Below are positions 55,532 through 64,000 of a stretch of DNA of 64,000 nt, in pieces. Every line of letters starts with the position of its first letter. Positions within the stretch are counted from its first letter, which is position 1. The DNA lies in NCBI RefSeq assembly GCF_035083965.1, contig NC_089728.1, positions 21,594,955-21,658,954 of the forward strand, written 5' to 3'. Source of the DNA: Branchiostoma lanceolatum. Lineage: Eukaryota > Chordata > Leptocardii > Amphioxiformes > Branchiostomatidae. The position numbers and the translations under genes are program-made. Below the pieces are notes generated by a model, which made no database searches, was not told where the DNA came from, and saw only the letters and a list, made by a program, of their open reading frames with translations.

Positions 55532-56346
55532 TCAGGTGGGCGCCGCCTCAGTACTGAGCTGGTCCAAGAGAGACAACATGGTTCGACTGGCGTAGTCATC
55601 CCCACTGATGACATCAAACGACTCTATGGCACTCGTTTCAGTCTGCTCTTTTGGCTGTTCGACCTCGTTGTTCAACTTATCAATGAGGTTGAGCATCGTC
55701 TTTGTGGCGTAGCTTTCGTCTGCGATAGCCTCTGCTACCAGGGTGCCCCCTTCTGTCGGCATCTCTTGTACAGCTCCTGTTGTTTCGTCATTGTTGGGTG
55801 CCGGATCGGTCTGTGTTCCGGGCATTTTGGTCATGTTCGGTATACTACCATCCTCGGAGGTAGGCTGGATCACGGCCTTGTACACCGGCTCTTCATCTGG
55901 ACCTGTTTCCGACAACACCGTCACGGCGCACTTGTGGACCTTCGACAAGTGCCCTTCCCACTCTTCGAAGGCGACGAAGCTCTCCGGGCAGAACTCGCAG
56001 TTCAGCTTATCGCTGTTGTCGCTCTGATTGGATGCGGCGTGTACCTGGGTTGGTTGCGACGTGGACGGAATTTCGGCTGCATTCGCTGGCGTACCAGACG
56101 ACGTGGCAGGAAACGGAACGTCTTGCTCTGTTGACTCCCTTGGTTGCTTGCGACGGTACATACGCGTCGTTTTCTTCTCCGTCTCGTGCCTCTTCTGGTG
56201 GCGCTCGAGAGCGAGGGTCGACATGAAGGAGAGGTTGCACTGCGGACAGCGGTGCCCCAGTCCGTGAACCTTGACCTTGTGCACCTTACGGTAATGAGTG
56301 TTGATGAACTTCTCGTCACAAAGGTCACACGGCCACTTCTTTTCTC
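55532..56346 (-). CDS. large C2H2 zinc-finger gene, exon 8 (terminal)
   Basis: Acceptor TATGACCTACAG; G|GA completes the TGEK linker begun in exon 7 (HTG|EKKWPCDLCDEKF). Fingers: WPCDLCDEKF..H, HRCPQCNLSFMSTLALERHQ, and, after a Ser/Thr/Pro-rich spacer with YRRKQPRESTEQ, LNCEFCPESFVAFEEWEGHL. The C terminus is acidic and holds a repeated motif: ADESYATKTMLNLIDKLN and GDDYASRTMLSLLDQLS, i.e. (S)YAxxTMLxLxDxL twice. The duplicated amphipathic motif could be a protein-binding element. TGA at 55534-55532. Confidence 0.92.
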
Positions 56347-56872
56347 CTGTAGGTCATAGGAAGAGAAAAAAATTTCACACATGGAGTAATAAAGCAAATG
56401 GCACAACCTCTTTCAATAGCAGGATACAGGATTTGGGATGCACAATCTACAATTTAACAAAAAAACTACAATTCTGTAGTAATACTAACGGAACTTTGCT
56501 GATAATATGTTTTTAAGTTATCATTTTAAGATAACCTGACAAATCTGTGGAAACATAATCTCAAGGCTGAAGTACTAGAAATCTTGCATGGGTCATGTAA
56601 GTGCTATTTATATTATTATGGTATAGCTTCTACATACATCCATGTCACATATATGGAACTGAAGGCCAACATCTAATAAACTGGTGGATGTTCCAACTAC
56701 TAAGTATCTAATACTAATTCAGAAAAGAACAAGAAATAGCCATGCCTTCAAGTAACAGTCTCAGTTACTAACCCAGGGTTGAGGTGTTAAAAAAATGTGT
56801 TTATTCCTATAACTATCCGAAAATAATTTCATCGGGCTGGTAGAAGATAGGAGTTTTCTTTTTGCACAACCA

Positions 56873-57066
56873 GTGACTTCTTACCTGCTGACATTTGGTG
56901 TCTGTCAGACACCTTCTTTAGGGCCTCTGACTGGAGTACTGCTTCTCGCCGCTATAAGTAGCCGATGTAGGTGGCACTTTTGTGGCGAGAACACAATCCC
57001 AAATGCGGCTAAGCTTTAGTCAGAAGCTCTGACAGACACCGAAACGTCAGCAGGTAAGTGACTGGT
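56873..57066. mobile_element. inverted-repeat element with degraded hammerhead-like arms
   Basis: CAACCAGTGACTTCTTACC, TGCTGACATTTGGTGTCTGT and its inverse CTGACAGACACCGAAACGTC, AGCAGGTAAGTGACTGGTTG frame a GC-rich middle (TTCTCGCCGCTATAAGTAGC). The arms carry GGTGTCTGACAGACACC followed by GAAACGTC, the stem II and GAAA half of a hammerhead-like motif, but the CTGANGA half is lost (CTAAAGA). It lies in intron 7 of the zinc-finger gene. Confidence 0.55.
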
Positions 57067-57124
57067 TGTGTAGAAATAAAACTCCAATATCCTATAACTA
57101 TCTTAGATTGGCCCTTGTTGCCAC

Positions 57125-57270
57125 CTGTGTGAATCCTCTGGTGGTCCTCCAGAGCGTGCTGTTTGGAGAAGGACTTGGAGCAGTAGCTGCAGCTGTATGG
57201 TCGGATCTTCTTGTGGATGGCGTCGATGTGCTCACGCAGGGTGCGAGCACACACAAACTTCTTCCCACAG
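57125..57270 (-). CDS. large C2H2 zinc-finger gene, exon 7
   Basis: Acceptor TTAATTTCCAG, donor ACACAG|GTGGCA. The exon begins inside a finger: HQCD(S)|CGKKFVCARTLREHIDAIH, then RPYSCSYCSKSFSKQHALE, DHQRIHTG. Phases 2 in and 1 out match neighbours. Confidence 0.93.
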
Positions 57271-58110
57271 CTGGAAATTAACAGAAACACAAGGGAAAGG
57301 TTACGAAATACACTGGAAGTGATATCAATCCAGTTAAGCTCATTGACGAGATATTCTTTCACCGGTTGTGACATAGAGGACAGACGCTATGTAAGTTTTT
57401 ACTTGTTCACTGTACCGGGGAAATTCCCCGAGCTATTTTTGACAAGCACAATGATCAGTGGACCATGCCTGCACGTCTCGTTCTAAGGACCGCAACCCTT
57501 TTTGATGGCGGGCATGTCGGGTGAGTGACAGCTGGTTTGGAATGCAGGTGGTCTTGATAGACAGGATTCTTAATGCTAGTGTCAATGGGAAAAACAGGGG
57601 CCACCAAAAATAGGTCACATTGGCTAGGTGATCCTTATGTAGAGGAGGTCACTTGTAAAGGTTTGACTATATACAAGTTGATTCTACACTAACTACATCA
57701 TAAAATGCTTGTTCTCCTTTAAATGTACAAATTGCTGTGGTCAGCCTTTACGATTTGATATGATCCAAATTATGAGCACCATCAATGCTTTCTTCATTTT
57801 CCCATAACACCTATTATGTTCCACGAAAATTGCGCCATAACATTACTTATGGGTTTTGACTTAGAAGAAGTTATAGCAATGGGTGGCCTAAAAAGCCCTT
57901 GAGGAGACATGCAAAATTTTGCATATAAGGTGCCAAACTGTCGTTTTTATGACGAAGTAAATGAGAACGAGTGAAAACAGCTTGCAGTTACAGTTAACAT
58001 TTTGCAGGAAATCATTCAAAATAGTTTGCTAGTTGCAGAAAAGCCCACTTTGCTGTGGACCTGTGCTACAGATTCAGTCCTACCGGTAGTACAGATAACT
58101 AGTAACCAAC
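57271..58110. other. intron 6 of the zinc-finger gene
   Basis: No exon or defined repeat recognised in this interval. Confidence 0.5.
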
Positions 58111-58206
58111 CTGTCACACTGGTGAGGACTGAGGTCCTTGTCGTGAGAGAACACATGCCAGTCAAGCTGCTTCTTCCTGTAGAAGGTCCTGTCGCACTTG
58201 TCACAC
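58111..58206 (-). CDS. large C2H2 zinc-finger gene, exon 6
   Basis: Acceptor CCCTCACCCCCAG, donor GACAG|GTTGGT. Reads K|CDKCDRTFYRKKQLDWHV, FSHDKDLSPHQCD: one whole finger and the first cysteine pair half of the next. Confidence 0.92.
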
Positions 58207-59045
58207 CTGGGGGTGAGGGTCAAGGCCATGGTAAAACAAGAAACAGATACTCTACAACAAAGTTCTTTATTAAAAACTACATACAATAAGATCACTCTTC
58301 TTCAGTGTCACTAGAAGCGTCATTCAAAACGTCTGGAAGTAAATCTCTGAATTTTATCCAGTTGTAGCATTTGCATTGTCTTTATATATTGTTTATCTGG
58401 ATGTCTAACATTCACAAACATCTATGTTTACAATGTTTACATGACTCAGCGTTTCGGTGTGACCATCTGTCACCTTCCTTGGGGCAATAATGGCTGGTTC
58501 TATTTCACACTGTAGCAACACCTAGCTATGAAAACAGATATGTGTACAAAAAGAAAGGTGTAGTGTCAAACAATGTGAACGACCTAGAGTTTTCCTTAGC
58601 CCTTGATTTTTTTCCAAAACCATGAAATCCCATGCTCATCATTTAGAATGATTTGACTCTAAAGTCTAATAATTTCATATGAGGCACAGCAATATTCTCA
58701 ATTAAGATGACAGAAGGACTATGATTTCTGTCTGTTGTAAGATTCCTTCAAATGATGCATATATGGCATGATGAAGACTAAATATTAATACTGAAGACCA
58801 CATAAGCATGTAGATAAAGCAGCAGTGAATACAAAATGTAGATGGAAGTCCGTTGGTATTTAACAAACAAAAAGAAAAGAAGGTTGAAAAAATATCATTT
58901 ATAATTAGTAATTTTACTCTCATCAAATATCCTACAAATTGAAAGTATCCTACACAATCATCTTATATTTCATCTCTTTACATAATTATACATGACCTAC
59001 AGTATGACTTGTGAAGAGCCAACTACAAGATTTAGTGTCACCTAC
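58207..59045. other. intron 5 of the zinc-finger gene, with a hammerhead-like relic
   Basis: At 58449-58490, antisense, AAGGAAGGTGACAGATGGTC ACACC GAAACGC is a degraded hammerhead-like string (stem II and GAAA kept, CTGANGA lost). The rest is AT-rich and featureless. Confidence 0.4.
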
Positions 59046-59256
59046 TTGAATGGTCGAAGTGAAGGGTCATGCATGGTAGCGACGTGGGACCTCAGGGCAT
59101 TCTGGTCCACAAAGGCCTTGTTGCAGCCCTTATACGGGCATGCCTCATCCCTCAGGTTCAGGTGCACGGCCTTGATGTGCTTCTCAATGACCTGTTTGGT
59201 GTGTCCTGTCCTTCCGCACACATTACAGGCGAAACGATTCAGGTAGTCGTCCACTG
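59046..59256 (-). CDS. large C2H2 zinc-finger gene, exon 5
   Basis: Acceptor AATCTCACCCCAG; the donor is TTCAA|GTAGGT, placed so that the frame avoids the adjacent TAG. Fingers: FACNVCGRTGHTKQVIEKH, EACPYKGCNKAFVDQNALRS HVATMH. The first finger is atypical (no hydrophobic Phe at the usual site). Confidence 0.92.
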
Positions 59257-59905
59257 CTGGGGTGAGATTTAAATGTGTCACAAACATGCTTAACAACGGT
59301 CAAACCTGTGCAAGTGACCACCTTTACTCAAGAAACACCTGGCCAATTGCAATGTGACCACTTTTTGGTGGTCTGTTATGCTTAGATACTTTTTCCCATT
59401 CACACAAGCATTGAGAATCAGAGCCAATCTACCATCCCTCAACTGAGACAGGGGCCAATACCTACTGCTGGGCACCTTTGACCCATTGCCGGCTGACGCC
59501 CCACATCCGTTTAGGTCATGTGACCTAGGCTTTGGGTCATTTTAACTTGAAAAGGATCAGAGGACTGACTAAAACTTAGTAAAAGCTTATTGGTGAGTGC
59601 TTTATATTGTGTACAGAAATAAGAAGAAAAGAACTTTTACATTGATTACTATCACAGATGAACCTTCATACGAACATTAACTTTAATTCAGTAACCACCT
59701 GTCCACATAGACTAGATTCTACTTTCAAGGTCCCCTGAGTGGTCTACTTAGTCAGTTTTAAATGTCTGTTCTATAGAGTGTGTGCACTGAATTGACTATG
59801 ACTTTAATCTTCTCTGTAATTTAATAACCCCAACCACATGATCACCTTGCTACATGTACCTTGACCTTTCATTCATAATCCAGGGAAGAACCCTGCACAA
59901 CTCAC
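59257..59905. other. intron 4 of the zinc-finger gene
   Basis: No exon or defined repeat recognised. Confidence 0.5.
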
Positions 59906-60023
59906 CAGCCTCCCCGTACTGGTCCCGGTGCTCCTTCTTCTGGTGATGTTCCACGGCTCCACGATGCTTATACGTCTTCTCGCAGAATTTGCACTTGAAC
60001 GTACGGTCGACGCTGTGCCGAAC
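59906..60023 (-). CDS. large C2H2 zinc-finger gene, exon 4
   Basis: Acceptor CACACTGTAG, donor GGCTG|GTGAGT. VRHSVDRTFKCKFCEKTYKH, RGAVEHHQKKEHRDQYGEA. The VRH at the start supplies the last histidine of the finger begun in exon 3. Confidence 0.92.
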
Positions 60024-60167
60024 CTACAGTGTGGTAATACCAAACGTATAAATATGGTAAATTCCAGGGTCCTTGTACTATCTTGCTGTCTCCACAGTAT
60101 GACTGAGGAAGCTTGATTAAGAAGGGCAAGTCAAAATGTCTGGAGAGAAACTGTAGGTATATGAGTC

Positions 60168-60196
60168 GACATTTCGATGACTGTCATCTTCATCAG
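60168..60196 (-). ncRNA. hammerhead-ribozyme-like core (left arm)
   Basis: Minus strand: CTGATGA, an unpaired A, GATGA-CAG-TCATC stem II, GAAAT. Core residues intact. TGTC after GAAA could pair with GACA about 28 nt further on as stem III. Confidence 0.45.
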
Positions 60197-60367
60197 GGCA
60201 ATACTGACAGACTGGTTCATGGTACACTGAAGCTAGGTGTTAAACACATAACTGCCAACAATATATATATGCTTAACAATATCTATTAATGTACTAATTT
60301 ACGTTTGGGACCGCATTGTTAGCAGTAACACCTAGCTTCAGTGCACTGTGAACCAGTCAGTATTGCT

Positions 60368-60400
60368 CTGATGAAGATGACCGACTGTCATCAAAACGTC
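60368..60400 (+). ncRNA. hammerhead-ribozyme-like core (right arm, mutated)
   Basis: CTGATGA, an unpaired A, GATGAC-CGACT-GTCATC stem II, then AAAAC where GAAAC is expected. The G12-equivalent change should abolish cleavage. Confidence 0.45.
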
Positions 60401-60528
60401 AGGTCGTGTAAATAATTGATTGTGATTGTAAACGAAGGAACTATGCTATGTTCTGTTTGGCATGTTTTGTATTATGATGATACATGTATAAGACATAAAT
60501 ATAATATACATGTGTATTGAAGGCTGAC

Positions 60529-60600
60529 CTCATGACGTCGCAGCAGGAAGCCAGAAGAGAAGACCATGTCACAGGTCGAGCACTTGTGAGTCTTCAGTTT
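60529..60600 (-). CDS. large C2H2 zinc-finger gene, exon 3
   Basis: 72 nt, acceptor TTTCTTCTCCTGCAG, donor GAG|GTCAGC, phase 0 at both ends. KLKTHKCSTCDMVFSSGF, LLRRHE. One finger whose last histidine is in exon 4. Confidence 0.92.
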
Positions 60601-60893
60601 CTGCAGGAGAAGAAAAGAAGTCAGTTACTAGCACCATTAGCATTAGACTTAGCCTGGAATGCAGTCTTGTTGGCTCTAGTCTGCTTCCAACGGTCACAAC
60701 CCTGCGCGGCTAACACAAGAAAGCTAACAAGACAGGCCAAAGAAGACTGTCTCTAGCAAAGAAGAACATCGTACCAACACAGCAACCGTCCCCAAATTGC
60801 TTCAATTAGCTACAATTGTGTGGTTAAAGTAATAGAAAAATCACAGCATCAATGAAAATTACATAATTTTTATATACAATACAAATGCCTCAC

Positions 60894-63316
60894 CTTGTCG
60901 TGAGTACGGATATGCTGCTTGAAGTAGGTCTTCACCAGGAACTCCTTCTCACACACGGTGCACTTGTACGTGACTGGGTTCTCGCGGTGTATGTTCTGGT
61001 GGTCCAACAGGAGGGACTTTGTGCGGAACCCTCGGCCGCACTGCTCGCACGACAGCGGCCACTTCCTCTCGTGGGCGATGGACACGTGCCTGGCCAGACT
61101 GGTGTCGGTGTGGAACTTCTTGTCGCACTGCGTGCAGGGGTGGGAGGCGTCGGTGTGAGTGTACATGATGTGTTTCTTCAGCTGGCCCTTACGTGGGAAG
61201 AACTTCCCGCAGGTTTCACACTGGAACTTCTGCGAGGCGCAAACGCCATGCGACAGGAGGTGGTCTCGGAGTTTGCTTGGCGTTGGGAAGGCCCGCGTGC
61301 AGCTCGGCTGCGTACATTTGTGAGAGATGGGGGCCCAGTCTTTTGGGCGGTTGTGCACTGACAGGTGCTTGCTCAGAGTCCCCGTGTGAGTGAACCGTAG
61401 CGGGCAGTTTGGACACTGGAGCGGCCTCTTGTCCGGGTCGTTGGGGTGGTCGGCTAGCTCGTGTTTGGCCTGGTAATGCCGGCTCGTGAACGTCTGTTCG
61501 CATCCCTTATATGCACAGGGATATCGCAGCGAAGGGTCTGGCTTGTGACAGCGGTGCTCGTGTTTACTGGAGGCTCGCTTACTGATGAAGAGTTTTTTGC
61601 AGCCAGGGTAACGGCATGGCACCCAAGGCTCAACCATTCTTCGAGACTTCCCTCTCCCTACGAACTGCACTTCAGGTTTGTAATCAGGATCATCCGTCCC
61701 TTCATCCTGGGGAGTCTCAAGCTGGTCTGAAAGTTCTTCCTTGGTCTCAAACATTTCAACATCTTCAACATCATGTAGTACCATGTGTTCCTCTAGGTGG
61801 CTCTTCAGCCTAAAAGTCTTGGTACATCCCTGGTGGTCACATTTTTGGAGTTTTGGGTTTTTGCTCCCGCTTGCGTGGCTCGCCATGTGACTGTTGAAGG
61901 TGTGCTTGCGAGTGAAAGATCTTGAACACTCGGAACAGTAAAACGGCTCATCAGCCTCTGTCTCATCTCTCTCTTCATCTTCAGCCTCTTCTTTGACTGC
62001 CAACTCCTCATCTTCTTCAGTTGCTTCATTTTCCTGGTCTAATTTCAAGGCATCAGCTTTTAAAACGTCCAACTTTTGTGGCTTTCTGCTCTTCCTTCGG
62101 GAAACCCTTATCATGTACGAGTGGTCGTCATTTTCCGATTGCTGTTTCGGAATTTCTTCCTCCTTTTCAGATGAGTCTTCTTTGTCGGCTTCCTCTTCTT
62201 CCTCAGTTGTAGTTTTGGAATACACGTCCACTTGAAACTCCTTTCCAAACTCTTTCGCTTTAGTTGTTCGCAAGCTCCTTCTACGAGTTCCGCTTTCAGT
62301 CGTTGCTTGTTTCTCGTTGGCCTTTTTGAGTGCGGTTTTAGCTTTTCTCTTTCCCTTTGTTGTGCTTTTCATTGGAGACGAGTCACGGACATAGTTGTGG
62401 TCGCCTGAAGCTACAGGCGATGCCTGTAATTCTTCAGGCTGAGGTTGTTCTTCATCATTGCTTCCTTCTTTATCAGGAGCTATGTTTTCAGATATAGTTG
62501 CTTCCATGCTCACAGAACTTGCATTCTGCTCAACTGTTGTGGTGGTTTCTTCTTTCTTCTTCTCAACTTGATCAACTCCAGAATCTGCTTCGCTACTATC
62601 TTCACTGGTATCTGCCACAGCTGATTGCACACCAGACCTTTTGGGCTTCTTCCCTGAAAAGGTGCTCTTCCTGGCTGTAAGTTTGTTCCTCCTCGGGGTG
62701 GGGGGGCAGCTTACCGGGGCTTCGACTGCTGGATCTGACTTACTGGTACTTGGTTGAGGAGTGACGTTGGATTGGGGTGGTCCTGATGTTGCTGGGACAG
62801 AGGAAGCTATGGCAGTTTTCTCTTTCATAGCCTGAGCATCGTCACTGACTATTGGACCTGAATCTGACTCTGCTACAGTTTCATCCTCAAACCTGACTCT
62901 CTTATTATGCGGTGAAGCTGTTGGGCTAATGTCCTGCATGACAATGGTTGCAGCAAAACTGCTGCTTGGGCTTCTTGCTGTGTCAGCTGAAACAGAGTGT
63001 TTCATGCTTGTCGTTTCATCATGCTTACTGGTGCTTGCTTCCTTGTAAGAAGATGCACTTGACGTTGTCTGTCCCGTACCAGAGAATCCCACAGCTCCAT
63101 CATCCATGTTGCTTACCTCTGAAACTCTCACAGTCTTCTGGTTTGGTGACATGTTCAAGCGTTCAAGCACCACTACTGGGTTGTTCCTCAGTGCCATGTC
63201 CTTCATGTCCTTGGTGGTGCTTGTTGAGGGAAGGATGCGGGGCCTTTTTCTAGAAGAGGACTGGGCAGGGGAGATGGCAACAGTGGTCTTTGTCTTTCTA
63301 CCTTTCTCACTAGAAC
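60894..63316 (-). CDS. large C2H2 zinc-finger gene, exon 2 (main exon, ten fingers)
   Basis: 2423 nt open, acceptor GTCTTTTTCAG, donor GACAAG|GTGAGG. The N-terminal half (about 500 residues) is low-complexity, Ser/Thr/Glu-rich with basic clusters (KGRKTKTTVA, SSRKRPRI, KKPKRSG, KGKRKAKTALKKANEK, RRKSRKPQK) that look like nuclear-localisation signals, and an acidic stretch ATEEDEELAVKEEAEDEERD. Ten C2H2 fingers follow, from FYCSECSRSFTRKHTFNS through CRYPGCKKLFISKRASSK, YPCAYKGCEQTFTSRHYQ and FQCETCGKFFPRKGQLKK to YKCTVCEKEFLVKTYFKQ. Several have the C-x4-C spacing of TFIIIA-type fingers. Probable nuclear DNA- or RNA-binding regulator; no orthologue recognised. Confidence 0.93.
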
Positions 63317-63339
63317 CTGAAAAAGACAATGTGAACCAT

Positions 63340-63372
63340 GCATTAACATATCAATCAATCAATCAATCAATG
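63340..63372. repeat. (AATC)n microsatellite
   Basis: Plus-strand CAATCAATCAATCAATCAAT in intron 1 of the zinc-finger gene. Confidence 0.75.
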
Positions 63373-63709
63373 AACTAATCAACCAATCACTTACCAATAT
63401 TCATTCATAACAATAAACCAGTCTGGCAAGCCCTATGCATGTCTGCAGGGGCCATGAATCAGACCCTGACACCTGCGAACGATTGATTGATTCATAACAA
63501 TGACACTTTCAGCTAATTGGACCTTATTCTGCAATCACAACAATCGTTGAATGTAAGAGCAGTACTAGTGGCTCTCTACAACTTAGCTCAGTGCACCAAA
63601 TTGGTTCTGGTCCTACTACTAGTACTGGGTATATAATTATATGTTGACAGTCAAAATGAAGTAGGTAACTTAACAGCGCTTAATCCCTATACCACCTCAG
63701 ATGGTGTAC

Positions 63710-63974
63710 CTTCTTGTTTCTTGAAGGAAACATCCAAGACGTTCGTCTCTGTTGCAGTAAGACTTGCTCTGGTGGACCTCTTGGTAGAGGTAGTGGAAGG
63801 TGCAGACTCCGCTGCCATCCCAGCATCCTCTGCTGCCTTCCCAGCATCCCCTGCTGCTTTCCCAGAATCCTCTGCTGCCTTCCCAGCATCCTCTGCAACG
63901 GGCTGCTGCTCAGCACCCTGTTTGGCTTTCCCTGCTCCCTGCCCCATCAGGAGTTCAGAAACTGCAAATGACAT
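63710..63974 (-). CDS. large C2H2 zinc-finger gene, exon 1 (5' end uncertain)
   Basis: Donor AAGAAG|GTACAC leaves one base, which joins GT of exon 2 as Gly: KKQE|G|SSEKGRKTK. The frame reads MSFAVSELLMGQGAGKAKQG, AEQQPVAEDAGKAAEDSG, KAAGDAGKAAEDAGMAAE, then STTSTKRSTRASLTATETNV. The repeated (D/E)AGKAAED heptapeptide suggests a helical repeat. If ATG 63974 is used, the eight exons give exactly 1381 codons. ATTTGCAG at 63962 is also a fair 3' splice site and the frame stays open to the window edge, so a further upstream exon is possible. Confidence 0.8.
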
Positions 63975-64000
63975 TAAAAGATTTTCTCCGTGAAATAATC

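Larger units (their letters stand above)
60160..60412. mobile_element. inverted-repeat element with hammerhead-like arms
   Basis: GATGACTGTCATCTTCATCA, GGGCAATACTGACAGACTGG and CACTGAAGCTAGGTGTTA are mirrored by TAACACCTAGCTTCAGTG, GAACCAGTCAGTATTGC and TCTGATGAAGATGACCGACT. The arms are about 95 bp, the centre about 60 bp and AT-rich. It lies in intron 3 of the zinc-finger gene. The ends carry the two hammerhead-like motifs listed separately, an arrangement like the inverted terminal structures of Penelope-like elements. Confidence 0.65.

Noticed and set aside
55481..56134. 217-codon plus-strand open frame
   Set aside because: It is the antisense shadow of zinc-finger exon 8, which has verified splice phase, fingers and a stop on the minus strand.

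Overview
This is intron-rich, repeat-rich animal nuclear DNA. The gene set (GDAP1, TP53RK/Bud32, a BTB-Kelch gene, large C2H2 zinc-finger genes), the size of the introns and the mixture of CR1-like and other LINEs, Penelope-like remnants, hairpin MITEs and tRNA-derived SINEs suggest an invertebrate deuterostome, most probably a lancelet (Branchiostoma). The species is inferred from repeat and gene character only; nothing in the window names it.

Layout. Positions 380-10173 (minus) hold the first three coding exons of GDAP1, with exons 4 onward beyond the left edge. Its introns carry a 1.5 kb element with a tRNA-Arg-like core, hairpin MITEs and a 2.4 kb foldback element. About 0.6 kb away, head to head, TP53RK (two exons, 10788-13602, plus) forms a divergent pair with GDAP1. 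Its single intron has been invaded by LINE debris. From 13.7 to 33 kb the DNA is mostly repeats: Penelope-like fragments with hammerhead-like motifs, a frameshifted CR1-like LINE, a 5'-truncated LINE with a pentamer tail, minisatellites, and a LINE at 27.7-30.8 kb whose 780-codon frame is open although most of its reverse transcriptase has been deleted. From 33.5 to 38.2 kb lies a 12-copy array of 237/240-bp units, each holding a conserved 106-bp exon-like core between a 3' and a 5' splice-site-like sequence. Four possible exons of an unrecognised minus-strand gene follow (38.5-42.4 kb), then a decayed C2H2 array (45.9-46.9 kb).

The right third holds two well-supported minus-strand genes: a KBTBD-type BTB-BACK-Kelch gene (four exons, 641 codons, 48350-53748) and a C2H2 gene with about 20 fingers in eight exons (1381 codons, 55532-63974). 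Splice sites and phases of both were read directly and give uninterrupted reading frames. The last Kelch intron but one ends in a transposon that abuts the 3' splice site.

The genes are not a functional operon. GDAP1 (outer mitochondrial membrane GST-like protein) and TP53RK (KEOPS-complex kinase) may share a promoter region; the Kelch gene is a likely CUL3 adaptor; the zinc-finger gene is a likely nuclear DNA-binding protein.
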